NCBI GenBank assembly: GCA_963734015.1
Contig: CAVTFG010000019.1
Coordinates: 124,001 to 188,000, forward strand
DNA from: JALZKA01 sp963734015
GTDB lineage: Bacteria > Actinomycetota > Thermoleophilia > Solirubrobacterales > 70-9
Reading direction: 5' to 3'
Length of the DNA: 64,000 bases
A program made the position numbers and the translations under genes. The notes below the pieces were generated by a model. That model saw nothing but the letters and a program-made list of their open reading frames with translations. It made no database searches and was not told where the DNA came from. Below, piece by piece: positions 8,476 to 17,219 of this stretch (position 1 is the stretch's first letter; the number at the start of each line of letters is the position of its first letter).

Positions 8476-9626
8476 CCACCCCGCTCAGCCTCGACCCGGA
8501 CGCCGTCGCCGAGACGCTGAAACCGGTCGAGCGGGCGTCGATGCTCCCCCCGCGCGCGTTCATCGACAGCGGAGTGTTCGAGTGGGAGCTCGAGAACGTG
8601 TTCCGCGGCTGGGTGTGCGCCGCCCACGTCTCCGCCGTGAGCGAGCCCGGAAACTTCGTGATGCGCGAGATCGGCGACGACAGCGTCGTCGTGATCGGCG
8701 GCGAGGACGGGCGGCCGCACGCGTTCCTCAACGTCTGCCGGCACCGCGGCGCCCGCATCGTGAGCGAGTCCGAGGGCAGCATTCGCCGCCGTATCCAGTG
8801 CCCCTACCACGGCTGGTCCTACGGGTTCGACGGGGAGCTGAAGGCCTCGCCGCACATGGACGGCGTCGAGGAGTTCGACGGCTCCTGCTACGGACTGATC
8901 CCGGTCCGGCTCGCCGTGGTCGGAGGGCTCGTGCACGTGGACCTCAGCGGCGACGCGCCGGCGGCCGACGAGCAGGTCGGCGAGCTGGTCGAGCATCTTC
9001 ACCGCTACCGGGTGGACACGCTCACGCGCGGCGGGGAGCGCTTCTACACCGTGGACGCGAACTGGAAGGCGCTCGCCGAGAACTACAGCGAGTGCCTTCA
9101 CTGCCCCGGCGTGCACCCTGAGCTCAACCACCTCAGCGACTACATGAGCGGGGAGCAGGTGACCGGCGCCGGCGCCTGGTGCGGCGGCTCGATGACGCTC
9201 CGCGAGGGCGCCAAGACGATGGGGAGGGGCGCGGGCCGCGCGAGCTCGCGACCCCCGATCGCGGGGCTCCCGGAGAGCGAGCTCGACACGATCCTCTACT
9301 TCGTGCTGTTCCCGAACGCGCTCGTGTCGCTCCACCCGGACTACGTGATGCTCCATACCCTGTGGCCCCGTTCCGCGGACCGCACCGACGTCGTGTGCGA
9401 GTGGTACTTCGAGCCCGCGACGATGGCCCGGCCCGACTTCGACCCGAGCGACGCGATCGACTTCTGGGACCAGGTCAACCGCGAGGACTGGCACGTCTGC
9501 GAACTGACGCAGAAGGGGGCGCGGGTGCGCGGCTTCACTCCCGGCCGCTACTCGGCCGTCAACGAGGGCGACGTTCACGAGTTCGACGTGATGGTGGCCG
9601 AGCGCTACATGAAGGCGCTTAAGTGA
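8472..9626 (+). CDS. Rieske [2Fe-2S] non-heme iron oxygenase, alpha subunit (second of two)
   Basis: 384 residues. Rieske ligands Cys89 and His91 (VCRHRGAR), Cys110 and His113 (CPYHGWSY). Iron site ENYSECLHCPGVHPEL with His210 and His215; the ENYSEC-HCP-HPEL form is characteristic of the glycine-betaine oxygenase-like branch, though an aromatic substrate is not excluded. The ATG overlaps the preceding stop by 4 bp, and its own stop overlaps the next GTG, so the block is translationally coupled. The two Rieske proteins share only the motif skeleton, so this is not a recent duplication; they may act in sequence on one substrate or form a mixed complex. Confidence 0.9.
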   Translation: MTTPLSLDPDAVAETLKPVERASMLPPRAFIDSGVFEWELENVFRGWVCAAHVSAVSEPGNFVMREIGDDSVVVIGGEDGRPHAFLNVCRHRGARIVSESEGSIRRRIQCPYHGWSYGFDGELKASPHMDGVEEFDGSCYGLIPVRLAVVGGLVHVDLSGDAPAADEQVGELVEHLHRYRVDTLTRGGERFYTVDANWKALAENYSECLHCPGVHPELNHLSDYMSGEQVTGAGAWCGGSMTLREGAKTMGRGAGRASSRPPIAGLPESELDTILYFVLFPNALVSLHPDYVMLHTLWPRSADRTDVVCEWYFEPATMARPDFDPSDAIDFWDQVNREDWHVCELTQKGARVRGFTPGRYSAVNEGDVHEFDVMVAERYMKALK

Positions 9627-11254
9627 ACGAGATCGCGGCCAAGCTCGGCGAGGTGGGCCTGCCGGAGCCCGTCAAGGATCTGGCGGCGCGCGACTGGGAC
9701 GTCGTCGTGGTCGGCGGCGGGCACAACGGCCTGACGGCCGCGGCCTATCTGGCCCGCGCGGGCAAGAGCGTGCTGGTGCTCGAGCGCCGGGAGCGGCTGG
9801 GCGGGGCCGCGACGCTCGAGCGCCCGTTCGCCGACGAGCGCTTCGTCATCAGTCCCTGCGCCTACGTCGTCGGCCTGCTCGACGACCTCGTGATCTCAGA
9901 GCTCGAGCTCGAGCGCCGAGGGCTGCGCCACTGGGTCGCCGACCCGAACCTCTGGGTCCCGTTCGAGGACGGCACCGCGTTCGGGCAGTGGCTGGACGAT
10001 GCGAAGACACAAGCGAGCCTGGAGGAGCTCGGCGTCTCGGCCAAGGACATCGAGGGCTACTGGGCATACGAGGAGCTCTTCGACGACGTCCGCAAGCTGC
10101 TGCGCAAAGGCGAGCGCGACACTTGGGTCGGGGATACCCCGACCCGGGCCGAGATCGAGGAGATCCTCGGCGGCAACCAGGAGATGATCGACCTCTGCTT
10201 CGAGGCATCGATCGCGGACGTGCTCGATGCGCACCTGGACGACGAGCGGCTCAAGACCGCGCTCTTCGGCCAGGGGATCATCGGCACCTGGGGCGGCCCG
10301 TACGAGCCGGGCACCGCCTCGATCAAGCTCATGCACTATCAGGGCGACCTCGACGGCCAGGGGCCGGTCTGGGGATACGTCGAGGGCGGCATGGGGATGA
10401 TCAGCTTCGCGATCGCGGAGGCGGCCCAGGAGGCGGGCGCCGTGCTCGCCTGCGGGGTGCCGGTCGGCGCGATCGAGCCCGATCGGGGGGTCGTCCTCGA
10501 CGACGGGACTCGGATCAACGCCCGCACCGTGATCTGCAACGCGGACCCGAAGGTGGCGCTGCGGCTGCTCGGCGACGCCGAGATCGAGCCCGCCTACCGC
10601 GAGCGGCTCGAGGCCTGGAAGGTTCGCAGCCCCGTGGTGAAGTTCAACGCGGCGCTCGAGCGCCTGCCGACCTGGACCGCGGCGCCGGGCGAGGACTGGC
10701 CCGCGAGGGCGACGATCGACGCGACCGGGACGATGGAGGAAGCGCAGCGGGCGTTCGAGGCGTGCGACCGCGGCGAGCCGGCGGTCGCGTTCGGTGAGAT
10801 CTACATCCAGACCGGGTACGACCCGAGCCCGGCGCCGGCGGGCAAGCATCTGCTGAGCGTGTTCGGCCAATACGCGCCGTACGACATCGCCGACTCGGAC
10901 TGGGACGCGCGCCGCGACGACGTGGCCCGGCAGTTCATCGACCTGATCGCGCGCTTCGCGCCCGACGTCGAGGACTGCCTGATCGACCATGAGGTGCTCG
11001 GTCCGCCCGACATCGAGCGGCGGATCGGCCTCACTCGAGGCAACATCTTCCAGGGGGAGGTGACGCCCGACCAGATGTGGGAGGGGCGGCTGACCCCACG
11101 CACCCCGGTCCCCGGCATGTACCTGTGCGGGGCGGCCACGCACCCAGCCGGGAGCGTGATCGGCCTGAATGGCCGCAACGCTGCCGCGGCCGTGCTCGCC
11201 GATTCCGGCCTGGCGCTCCCGGTGCGGTCGGCGGACGCGGTGGGACGGGCGTGA
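9623..11254 (+). CDS. NAD(P)/FAD-dependent oxidoreductase, phytoene-dehydrogenase-like
   Basis: 543 residues from GTG 9623, overlapping the upstream stop. FAD-binding motif VVVVGGGHNGLTAAAYLARA at 27-46. The C-terminal FAD motif MYLCGAATHPAGSVIGLNGR is followed by NAAAAVLADSGL. Paralogue of the enzyme at the left edge of the window. The length and the GGGHNGLTAAAYLA start are typical of the bacterial CrtI-like NAD(P)/FAD group whose members mostly lack assigned substrates. No carotenoid gene is nearby; its position between two Rieske oxygenases and a TetR gene suggests oxidation of an intermediate made by the oxygenases. That role is inference. Confidence 0.88.
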   Translation: MNEIAAKLGEVGLPEPVKDLAARDWDVVVVGGGHNGLTAAAYLARAGKSVLVLERRERLGGAATLERPFADERFVISPCAYVVGLLDDLVISELELERRGLRHWVADPNLWVPFEDGTAFGQWLDDAKTQASLEELGVSAKDIEGYWAYEELFDDVRKLLRKGERDTWVGDTPTRAEIEEILGGNQEMIDLCFEASIADVLDAHLDDERLKTALFGQGIIGTWGGPYEPGTASIKLMHYQGDLDGQGPVWGYVEGGMGMISFAIAEAAQEAGAVLACGVPVGAIEPDRGVVLDDGTRINARTVICNADPKVALRLLGDAEIEPAYRERLEAWKVRSPVVKFNAALERLPTWTAAPGEDWPARATIDATGTMEEAQRAFEACDRGEPAVAFGEIYIQTGYDPSPAPAGKHLLSVFGQYAPYDIADSDWDARRDDVARQFIDLIARFAPDVEDCLIDHEVLGPPDIERRIGLTRGNIFQGEVTPDQMWEGRLTPRTPVPGMYLCGAATHPAGSVIGLNGRNAAAAVLADSGLALPVRSADAVGRA

Positions 11255-11892
11255 TGGCTCCGGATGCGCCCGCTACCCCGGAAGCGCCCGAGCGCGCGGC
11301 GGCGCGCGAGCGGATCCTCGAGGCGGCCTGCGACCTGATCGCGGCCGAGGGAATCGACGACGTCCGGATCGCGCGGGTCGCGAACCGCGCGCGCGTGTCC
11401 ACCGCCCTCGTCCACCACTACTTCTCCACCAGGGAGGACCTGCTCGAGCAGGCGATCCTGCACTCCTTCCAGCTCGCCGCCGACGAGCGGTTCGACGAGG
11501 AGCCGATCGAGGACGAATCGGCCACCGATGGCCTGGCGCGGGCGATCCGCACGTCGCTGCCGGAGGCGGGGGAGTCGGCGCGGGAGTGGATCCTCTGGGT
11601 GGAGCTGTGGCTCCGGGCCGTGCGCGATCCGCAGCTACAGCCCGTCGCTGCTGTGCTCTACGCCCGCTATCGAGCGTGGCTCCAGGCCGTGATCCAGGCG
11701 GGCATCACGTCGGGCGAGTTCGCCGCCGTGGACGCGGGCGAAGTGGCCGACCACGCGATGGCACTGCTCGACGGACTCGGACTACGCGCCCTGCTCCACG
11801 ACCCGAGCATGGACATCGCGCGGGCCCGGCGTCGGATTGCCGAGCTGCTCGCCCCCCACCTGGGGATCGACCCGGAGGCACTACTTGTCTGA
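11254..11892 (+). CDS. TetR/AcrR family transcriptional regulator, BetI-type C-terminal domain
   Basis: 212 residues. The N-terminal helix-turn-helix spans about 18-62 (ERILEAACDLIAAEGIDDVR, then VSTALVHHYFSTREDLLEQA). The C-terminal ligand domain has the BetI-like pattern ILWVELWLRAVRDPQLQP and YARYRAWLQAVIQAGITSGE. BetI-type members sense choline or related amines, which fits the operon. The start codon overlaps the stop of the oxidoreductase (TGATG), so the regulator is made with the enzymes. It is the obvious candidate to bind the two TTGAC-type palindromes at 1487 and 7282. The stop codon directly abuts the 46-nt repeat element. Confidence 0.88.
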   Translation: MAPDAPATPEAPERAAARERILEAACDLIAAEGIDDVRIARVANRARVSTALVHHYFSTREDLLEQAILHSFQLAADERFDEEPIEDESATDGLARAIRTSLPEAGESAREWILWVELWLRAVRDPQLQPVAAVLYARYRAWLQAVIQAGITSGEFAAVDAGEVADHAMALLDGLGLRALLHDPSMDIARARRRIAELLAPHLGIDPEALLV

Positions 11893-11938
11893 TGAGCGAC
11901 GCAAGGCGCGAAAGCATGTTGACCTCCCCGGTAGGGGC
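11893..11938 (+). repeat. 46-nt hairpin-rich element, copy A
   Basis: Begins TGAGCGACGCAAG and ends CCTCCCCGGTAGGGGC. A copy of equal length with 40 of 46 bases identical is at 61798-61843. The last part can fold as CCCC-GGTA-GGGG, and the first part forms a GCGAC/G(T)CGC stem closed by a GCAA loop, with one mismatch in this copy. It starts right after the TetR stop and ends one base before ATG 11939, so AGGGG, the likely ribosome-binding site of the binding-protein gene, is inside the hairpin. I do not recognise it as a named RNA family. Confidence 0.6.
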
Positions 11939-11944
11939 ATGAAT

Positions 11945-13054
11945 ATGACCAACCGCTTCACCCGCCGCCAGATCCTCGAAGCCGGGGGCGGCGCGGCGCT
12001 CGCGGCCTACGGCCTGTCCGGCTGCACGGTCTCGCGCCCGGTCGAGACCGCCGATGCCGGGGAGATCGTGAAGCCGAAGATCGACGGCGACCTCCTGCTC
12101 TACAACTGGGCGCAGTACATGGACCCCGCGCTCAAGAAGGAGTTCGCCGAGCGCTACGACGTCGAGGTCAACGAGGTCAACTTCGACAACCTCGAGGCGA
12201 TGGTGGTGAAGCTCCGCTCAGGAGGCCAGTACGACCTGATCTGGCCGAGCACCGAGTACGTGGCACGGCTCGCCGCAGAGGGGCTGCTGAGGCGCTTCAA
12301 CCGCGACGACCTCCGAAACTCGCGGAACATCTCGCCGTTCTACGACAGCCCCTGGTGGGACCCGAACAACGAGTACTCGGTCCCGTACGCGTACTACACC
12401 ACCGGGATCTGCTGGCGCGACGACGAGGTCACGGGAATGACCGGCTCGTGGAACGACCTGCTGAACCCGGACGGTGCAGGGCGCATGTTCATCCTCGACG
12501 ACTTCCAGGAGGCGATCGGCGAGGCGAACCTGATCAACGGCTGGGAGCTCAACACGGAGGACGAGAACGAGCTCGAGATCTCGAAGGAGACGCTGCTCGC
12601 GCAGAAGGAGAACGCTCGCGGGTTCTCGACGAATTCCGTCCAGAACCTGGTTTCGGGGACCGCTGTCCTGCACCAGGCGTGGAACGGCGACATCGTGAAC
12701 GTCCGCAACCAGGTGGACGACCCCTCGATCTACAAGTACGAGACCTGCAAGGAAGGCGTTCCGGTCGGCAGCGATCTGATGTGCATCCCGGCGACCGCTC
12801 GGAGTCCCGGTACGGCGATGATGTTCATGGACTGGATCATCGAGCCGGAGCACGCGGCGCGGAACGTGATGTGGAACGGCTATCCGCAGCCGGTGGAGGG
12901 CGGCCTGCAGGCATTCGCCGATTTGGTCAAGGAGGAGCCGTCGATCGACGTCAACCTCGAGGAGCTGGAGAACAGCGCGCTCGAATACCGGCTCGACAGC
13001 CCCGAGGCGCGCCAGCTCTGGACCCAGATCTTCACGGAGGTCAAGGCCACCTGA
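11945..13054 (+). CDS. Polyamine-type ABC transporter substrate-binding protein (PotD/PotF family), twin-arginine lipoprotein
   Basis: 369 residues from ATG 11945; ATG 11939 adds two residues. Twin-arginine motif TRRQILEAGG is followed by a hydrophobic stretch and a lipobox, GLSGC, so the mature protein should be a lipid-anchored extracytoplasmic receptor. The binding-protein fold begins LLLYNWAQYMDPALKKEFAE, and ends with FADLVKEE plus a C-terminal helix, as in spermidine/putrescine receptors. It is the first transporter gene of the block and its ribosome-binding site overlaps the 46-nt hairpin element, which may tune translation. PotB follows after 1 bp. Substrate is probably a polyamine or similar cation; other organic amines are possible. 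Confidence 0.9.
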   Translation: MTNRFTRRQILEAGGGAALAAYGLSGCTVSRPVETADAGEIVKPKIDGDLLLYNWAQYMDPALKKEFAERYDVEVNEVNFDNLEAMVVKLRSGGQYDLIWPSTEYVARLAAEGLLRRFNRDDLRNSRNISPFYDSPWWDPNNEYSVPYAYYTTGICWRDDEVTGMTGSWNDLLNPDGAGRMFILDDFQEAIGEANLINGWELNTEDENELEISKETLLAQKENARGFSTNSVQNLVSGTAVLHQAWNGDIVNVRNQVDDPSIYKYETCKEGVPVGSDLMCIPATARSPGTAMMFMDWIIEPEHAARNVMWNGYPQPVEGGLQAFADLVKEEPSIDVNLEELENSALEYRLDSPEARQLWTQIFTEVKAT

Positions 13055-13055
13055 C

Positions 13056-13907
13056 ATGAGCGCGGAGGGGTTCTGGAGCCGATTCCTGGTGCCCGGCGGC
13101 CTCTGGCTGCTGCTGCTGTTCGCCGTTCCGCTGGTCTTCGTCCTCGCCCTCTCGTTCGGCTACGTGGACGACCTCGGGCGCGCCGTCTACTCCACCGAGA
13201 CCGCCAACTACGCCGACGCGTTCAACCCCACGTATCTGCCCGTCCTGCTGCGCTCCGTCCTCTACGCGCTTGCAACGACCGCCCTGTGCCTGCTGATCGG
13301 CTATCCGGTCGCGTACTACATCGCCCGCTACGGCGGCAAGTACCGGAACGCCCTCATCGCGCTCCTGGTGCTCCCGTTCTTCGTCAACTACCTGGTTCGG
13401 ACGTACGCGTGGGTCGCGCTGCTGGCCGACGAGGGGCTCGTCAACAACGCGATCGTCGACCTCGGGCTCCGCAGCGAGGGGATCCAGATGATCAACACGC
13501 CGTGGGCCGTGATCGGCGGGCTCACCTATGGCTACCTCGTGTTCATGATCCTTCCGGTCTACGGCTCGATCGAACGCCTCGACCGCTCGGTCGTCGAGGC
13601 CGGCAAGGACCTCTACGGCACGCCGTGGCAGACCTTCCGGCACGTCACCCTGCCGCAGACGAAACAGGGCATCCTGGCCGGCTCGGTCCTGGTCTTCCTC
13701 CCCTCCGTCGGCGACTTCGTCTCCGCCCAGCTGCTCGGCGGCCCCGATACCTACATGGTCGGGAACCTGATCCAGGACCAGTTCTTCACCGCCAACAACT
13801 GGCCGTTTGGCGCCGCGCTGACCGTGGTGATGATGATCTTCCTCGCGGTCTTCATGGTGCTCTACCTGCGCTCGGCAGCGAAAGACGTCAGGGCCCCCGC
13901 GATATGA
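13056..13907 (+). CDS. Polyamine-type ABC transporter permease (PotB family)
   Basis: 283 residues, six predicted membrane segments, the first at 13-35 (GLWLLLLFAVPLVFVLALSF). The cytoplasmic EAA loop that contacts the ATPase reads VEAGKDLYGTPWQTFRHVTL at about 185-205. PotB members carry LPFFVNYLVRTYAW-like text, seen here. It lies 1 bp behind the binding protein and overlaps PotC by 4 bp. It forms the inner-membrane channel with PotC. Confidence 0.92.
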   Translation: MSAEGFWSRFLVPGGLWLLLLFAVPLVFVLALSFGYVDDLGRAVYSTETANYADAFNPTYLPVLLRSVLYALATTALCLLIGYPVAYYIARYGGKYRNALIALLVLPFFVNYLVRTYAWVALLADEGLVNNAIVDLGLRSEGIQMINTPWAVIGGLTYGYLVFMILPVYGSIERLDRSVVEAGKDLYGTPWQTFRHVTLPQTKQGILAGSVLVFLPSVGDFVSAQLLGGPDTYMVGNLIQDQFFTANNWPFGAALTVVMMIFLAVFMVLYLRSAAKDVRAPAI

Positions 13908-14728
13908 GTGGCGGGTTCGACAAGCCGCGCTTCCTTCGCGTCTTCAGCATCGGCGTCTACCTGTTCCTGTTCGCGCCGATCTTCGTCGTGATCCTGTTCT
14001 CGTTCAACTCGATCAAGTCGCTGCAGTCGTTCCAGGGCTTCTCGCTGCAGTGGTACGAGCAGTTCCTGGACGACCCGAGCCTCCGCGAGTCGCTGTTCAC
14101 GTCGCTCGAGATCGCGTTCCTCACGATGCTCGCTGCGACCGTGCTCGGCACCCTGCTCGCGATCGGCCTCGTCCGCTCGCGCGCCCGCTGGGCGCCCGGG
14201 GCGAACGTCCTGATGCTGGTGCCGCTCGTGGTGCCGGAGATCGTCGCCGGGATCTCGGCGCTCCTGATCTTCAGCCAGCTCGGGATCCGGCTCTCGTTCT
14301 GGACGATCGTGATCGCCCACATCACGTTCTCCATCTCGTACGTGACGATCGTCGTGCGCGCGCGCATGGCGGCGATCTCCGAGGAGGTCGAGCAGGCGGC
14401 TATGGACCTGGGCGCGACGCGGTGGCAGGCGGTGCGACTGACGCTGGTCCCGGCGCTCTGGCCCTCGATCCTCGCGGCCGGCCTCCTGGTCTTCGCATTC
14501 TCGTTCGACGACTTCGTGCTGTCGTTCTTCACCACCGGCGAGGACCTGCAGCCGCTGCCCGTCCGGATCTGGTCGGCGATCCGGTTCGGGCTCGATCCCA
14601 CGATCAACGCGATCGGCACGCTGATGATGGTGGTGTCGCTGAGCGCGATCGGGCTGGCGATAGCGCTCCCGCGCCTGTTCGGCAAGCGCGAGAGCGGAAT
14701 CAAGGTGCTGACAGCAGGAGAGGGATAA
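13904..14728 (+). CDS. Polyamine-type ABC transporter permease (PotC family)
   Basis: 274 residues with six membrane segments. The EAA loop reads VEQAAMDLGATRWQAVRLTL, and the PotC-typical LLVFAFSFDDFVLSFFTTG follows. ATG 13904 overlaps the PotB stop (ATGA). It pairs with PotB and the ATPase 2 bp downstream. The paralogous permease at 17582-18424 has the matching text (ASADLGATPWQTFRMVTL; FALSFDEIIVTTF), so the window carries two independent transporters of this class. Confidence 0.92.
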   Translation: MSGGFDKPRFLRVFSIGVYLFLFAPIFVVILFSFNSIKSLQSFQGFSLQWYEQFLDDPSLRESLFTSLEIAFLTMLAATVLGTLLAIGLVRSRARWAPGANVLMLVPLVVPEIVAGISALLIFSQLGIRLSFWTIVIAHITFSISYVTIVVRARMAAISEEVEQAAMDLGATRWQAVRLTLVPALWPSILAAGLLVFAFSFDDFVLSFFTTGEDLQPLPVRIWSAIRFGLDPTINAIGTLMMVVSLSAIGLAIALPRLFGKRESGIKVLTAGEG

Positions 14729-14730
14729 CG

Positions 14731-15798
14731 ATGACCGAGGCGATCCGGCTCGAGAGCGTGACCAAGCGATTCGGCGACTTCACCGCGGTGGACGACGTCG
14801 ACCTGGTGATCGAGGAGGGCGAATTCTTCTCGCTGCTCGGCCCGTCCGGCTGCGGCAAGACGACGACGCTGCGGATGCTCGCGGGCTTCGAGGTGCCGAC
14901 CGAGGGGCGGATCATGCTCGAGGGCGAGCCGGTCGAGAGCGTGCCGCCCTACGAGCGGAACGTCAACATGGTGTTCCAGAGCTATGCGCTTTTCGACCAC
15001 CTCGACGTCGCCGACAACGTTGCCTTCGGCCTCAAGCGCAAGAAGGTCCCCAAGGACGAGATCCAGACGCGGGTCGGCGAGGCGCTGGAGTTGGTCGGCC
15101 TCGCCGAGCGCGCCCGCGCGCGCTCGGAGGAGCTGTCGGGCGGCCAGCGGCAGCGTGTGGCCCTGGCCCGGGCCCTCGTCAACCGCCCCGCGGTCCTGCT
15201 GCTCGACGAGCCGCTCGGTGCCCTCGATCTGAAGCTCCGTCGCCAGATGCAGGTCGAGCTGAAGCAGATCCAGCGCGAGGTCGGGATCACGTTCGTCTTC
15301 GTCACCCACGATCAGGAGGAGGCGCTCTCGATGAGCGACCGGATCGCGGTGATGAACCACGGGAAGGTCGCGCAGAGCGGTGCCCCGGAGGAGGTCTACG
15401 AACGGCCGACCGAGGAGTTCGTGGCCGGCTTCATCGGCATCTCGAACCTGCTCGAGGGAACCGTCGAGGATTCCGGGAACGTGCGGCTCGGCACGGGCTT
15501 CACGGTCCCGGCTCCGTTGCCCGACGACTGTCGGCCGGGCGACCTGGTCTCTCTCTCCGTCCGCCCGGAGAAGATCGCGGTCGAGGAGCTCGAGCCGGAC
15601 ATGGTGGCGCTCGAGGGCACGATCGAGGCGCGCGTCTATCTCGGCGTGATGACGCAGCTCACGGTCTCGCTGGGGAACGGAGCCCGCCTGGTGGCGCTCG
15701 AGCAGGCGACATACCGGGCGAGTTCCGAGGACCGGTGGGAGCCCGGCACGAAGATCCGCCTCGGGTGGCACCCCGAGCACTGCCTGGTCCTGCGCTGA
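14731..15798 (+). CDS. Polyamine-type ABC transporter ATP-binding protein (PotA family)
   Basis: 355 residues. Walker A GPSGCGKTT at 37-45, Q-loop in MVFQSYALFDHLDV, signature LSGGQRQRVALARAL, Walker B LLLDEPLGALD, switch His in FVTHDQEEALSMSD, and a C-terminal TOBE domain from about 270 (VSLSVRPEKIAVEE). It powers import by the PotBC channel. AGGAGAGGG lies just upstream of ATG 14731. Gene order in this operon is D-B-C-A, against A-D-B-C in the leftward operon at 17582-21635. Confidence 0.93.
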   Translation: MTEAIRLESVTKRFGDFTAVDDVDLVIEEGEFFSLLGPSGCGKTTTLRMLAGFEVPTEGRIMLEGEPVESVPPYERNVNMVFQSYALFDHLDVADNVAFGLKRKKVPKDEIQTRVGEALELVGLAERARARSEELSGGQRQRVALARALVNRPAVLLLDEPLGALDLKLRRQMQVELKQIQREVGITFVFVTHDQEEALSMSDRIAVMNHGKVAQSGAPEEVYERPTEEFVAGFIGISNLLEGTVEDSGNVRLGTGFTVPAPLPDDCRPGDLVSLSVRPEKIAVEELEPDMVALEGTIEARVYLGVMTQLTVSLGNGARLVALEQATYRASSEDRWEPGTKIRLGWHPEHCLVLR

Positions 15799-15864
15799 TC
15801 CAAACCCACATCCGGTGCGAAGGGAGGGGTAAGTCCGTGCCCCCCACCCATGGAGGACCCACCA

Positions 15865-16548
15865 ATGACCGCACCGACCACCGACCCCCAGCGGAGCGCG
15901 CTGCGGCGAATCGCCCGCGATCCGCTCTCGCGCAGGAAGTTCCTGGCGCTGACCGGGGGGACCGGCGCCTCCGCCGCCTTCCTGGCGGCCTGCGGGGACG
16001 ACGACGATGACGCGACTCAGAGCCCGTCGACGACCGACGAGATGGCCACGTCGGGTGATCCGCTCGCGGACTTCGGCGAGGGCGACCTCGGGATCGTCAA
16101 CTACGCGCTGACGCTCGAGTACCTCGAGGCCGGCTTCTACGCGGCAGTCGCGAAGAGCGGGCTGTTCAAGGGCGACGAGCAGGCCCTGATCGAGACGATC
16201 GGCAAGCAGGAGCAGGAGCACGTCGACGCACTCACGGCGACGGCCAAGGATCTCGGCGGCCAGCCGGCCCCGGAGCCCAAGGCGGAGTTCCCGCTCGACA
16301 GCGCCAAGGAGGTCGTCAAGCTGGCGGCGACGGTCGAGAACCTGGGCGCCGCCGCGTACCTCGGTCAGGCCGCGGCGATCGAGAACCCGGACGTTCTCGC
16401 CGCGGCCCTGTCGATCCACTCGAACGAGGCTCGCCACGCGGCCGTCCTGAACGTCCTGGCCGGTGAGCCGGTCACGCCCGATGGCGCGTTCGCAGTGGGC
16501 GCCGATGCCCAGACCGTCCTCGACGAGGTCCAGCCGTTCCTCGCCTGA
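15865..16548 (+). CDS. Ferritin-like domain lipoprotein, twin-arginine type
   Basis: 227 residues. RDPLSRRKFLALTGG is a twin-arginine signal and AAFLAAC a lipobox, followed by the acidic GDDDDD linker. The four-helix domain shows repeated iron-ligand patterns: LEYLEAGFY (about 93), KQEQEHVDALTA, VENLGAAAYLGQ and SNEARHAAVLN. This matches the secreted ferritin-like (DUF4439/ferritin_2) group often found in Actinobacteria. Function may be peroxide or iron handling at the cell surface; not demonstrated for the family. ATG 15865 has GGAGG at 15852-15856. A second such gene follows after 31 bp. Confidence 0.88.
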   Translation: MTAPTTDPQRSALRRIARDPLSRRKFLALTGGTGASAAFLAACGDDDDDATQSPSTTDEMATSGDPLADFGEGDLGIVNYALTLEYLEAGFYAAVAKSGLFKGDEQALIETIGKQEQEHVDALTATAKDLGGQPAPEPKAEFPLDSAKEVVKLAATVENLGAAAYLGQAAAIENPDVLAAALSIHSNEARHAAVLNVLAGEPVTPDGAFAVGADAQTVLDEVQPFLA

Positions 16549-16579
16549 GGCACGGACGACCGGAAAGGAAGACGAAGAC

Positions 16580-17219
16580 ATGAACCAGAAGATCCAAAGC
16601 GCTCCCGAGCTGGCCTCGATCGAGGTCGACAACGTGAGCCGAAGCGCGTTCCTGATGCGCGGAGTTCTCGCCGCAGGCGCCGCGTACGGCGCACTGGCGA
16701 CGGGGCCGATCCTGCGGCGGGCGTTCGCCCAGGGCGGAGGCGGGGATGTCGACATCCTGAACTTCGCGCTCACTCTCGAGTACCTCGAGGCCGCGTTCTA
16801 CGACGCCGCCGGCAAGGAGGTCCCCGGGCTCAGCGGCGAGGTCGCCGACTACGTAAAGACGTTCGGAGCCGAGGAGCAGGAGCACGTGGACGCGCTCGCG
16901 GCCACGATCAAGGACCTCGGCGGGAAGCCCGTCGAAGGCGCCCGGCGTCGATTTCGGCGACTCGTTCGCGGACGTCGACACGTTCCTGCAGACGGCGATC
17001 ACGTTCGAGGACCTCGGCGTCAGCGCCTACAACGGCGCGGCTCCGATGATCGAGTCGAAGGATCTGCTCGCCACCGCCGGTGGCATCGTCCAGGTCGAGG
17101 CACGCCACGCCGCCGCGATCCGCTTCGCAGCCGGCGAGCCACCCGCGCCCGAGGCGTTCGATCCGACGCTGAACGAGGATGAGGTCCTCAAGGCGGTCCA
17201 GCCATTCCTCGCTCAGTAG
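16580..17219 (+). CDS. Ferritin-like domain secreted protein, frameshifted
   Basis: About 212 residues after correcting one shift. The signal region is VSRSAFLMRGVLAAGAAYGA, then a possible cleavage after RRAFA. Helix motifs LEYLEAAFYDAA, EEQEHVDALAAT, FEDLGVSAYNGA and VEARHAAAIRF match those of the gene before it. The frame breaks near 16938 in a C/G-rich run (GGCGCCCGGCG). In the other frame the protein continues GVDFGDSFADVDTFLQTAIT and ends FLAQ at TAG 17217-17219. AAGGAAG lies before ATG 16580. With its neighbour it forms a tandem pair, probably co-transcribed. Confidence 0.82.

Noticed and set aside
5673..9626. Very long plus-strand open frame over the acyl-CoA dehydrogenase and Rieske region
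   Set aside because: High GC makes antisense frames open. Only its last part coincides with the second Rieske gene; the rest is Arg/Ala/Gly-rich with no motifs and lies opposite well-supported genes.
9623..11254. Carotenoid (phytoene) desaturase
   Set aside because: Only the CrtI-like FAD fold is shared; no phytoene synthase or other carotenoid gene is near, and the operon contents are oxygenases and amine transport.
11893..11938. c-di-GMP (GEMM-I) riboswitch identity for the 46-nt element
   Set aside because: It shares the words GACGCAA and CGGTAGG with GEMM-I, but it is far too short and lacks the P1/P2/P3 arrangement and the GGGCAAACC core.
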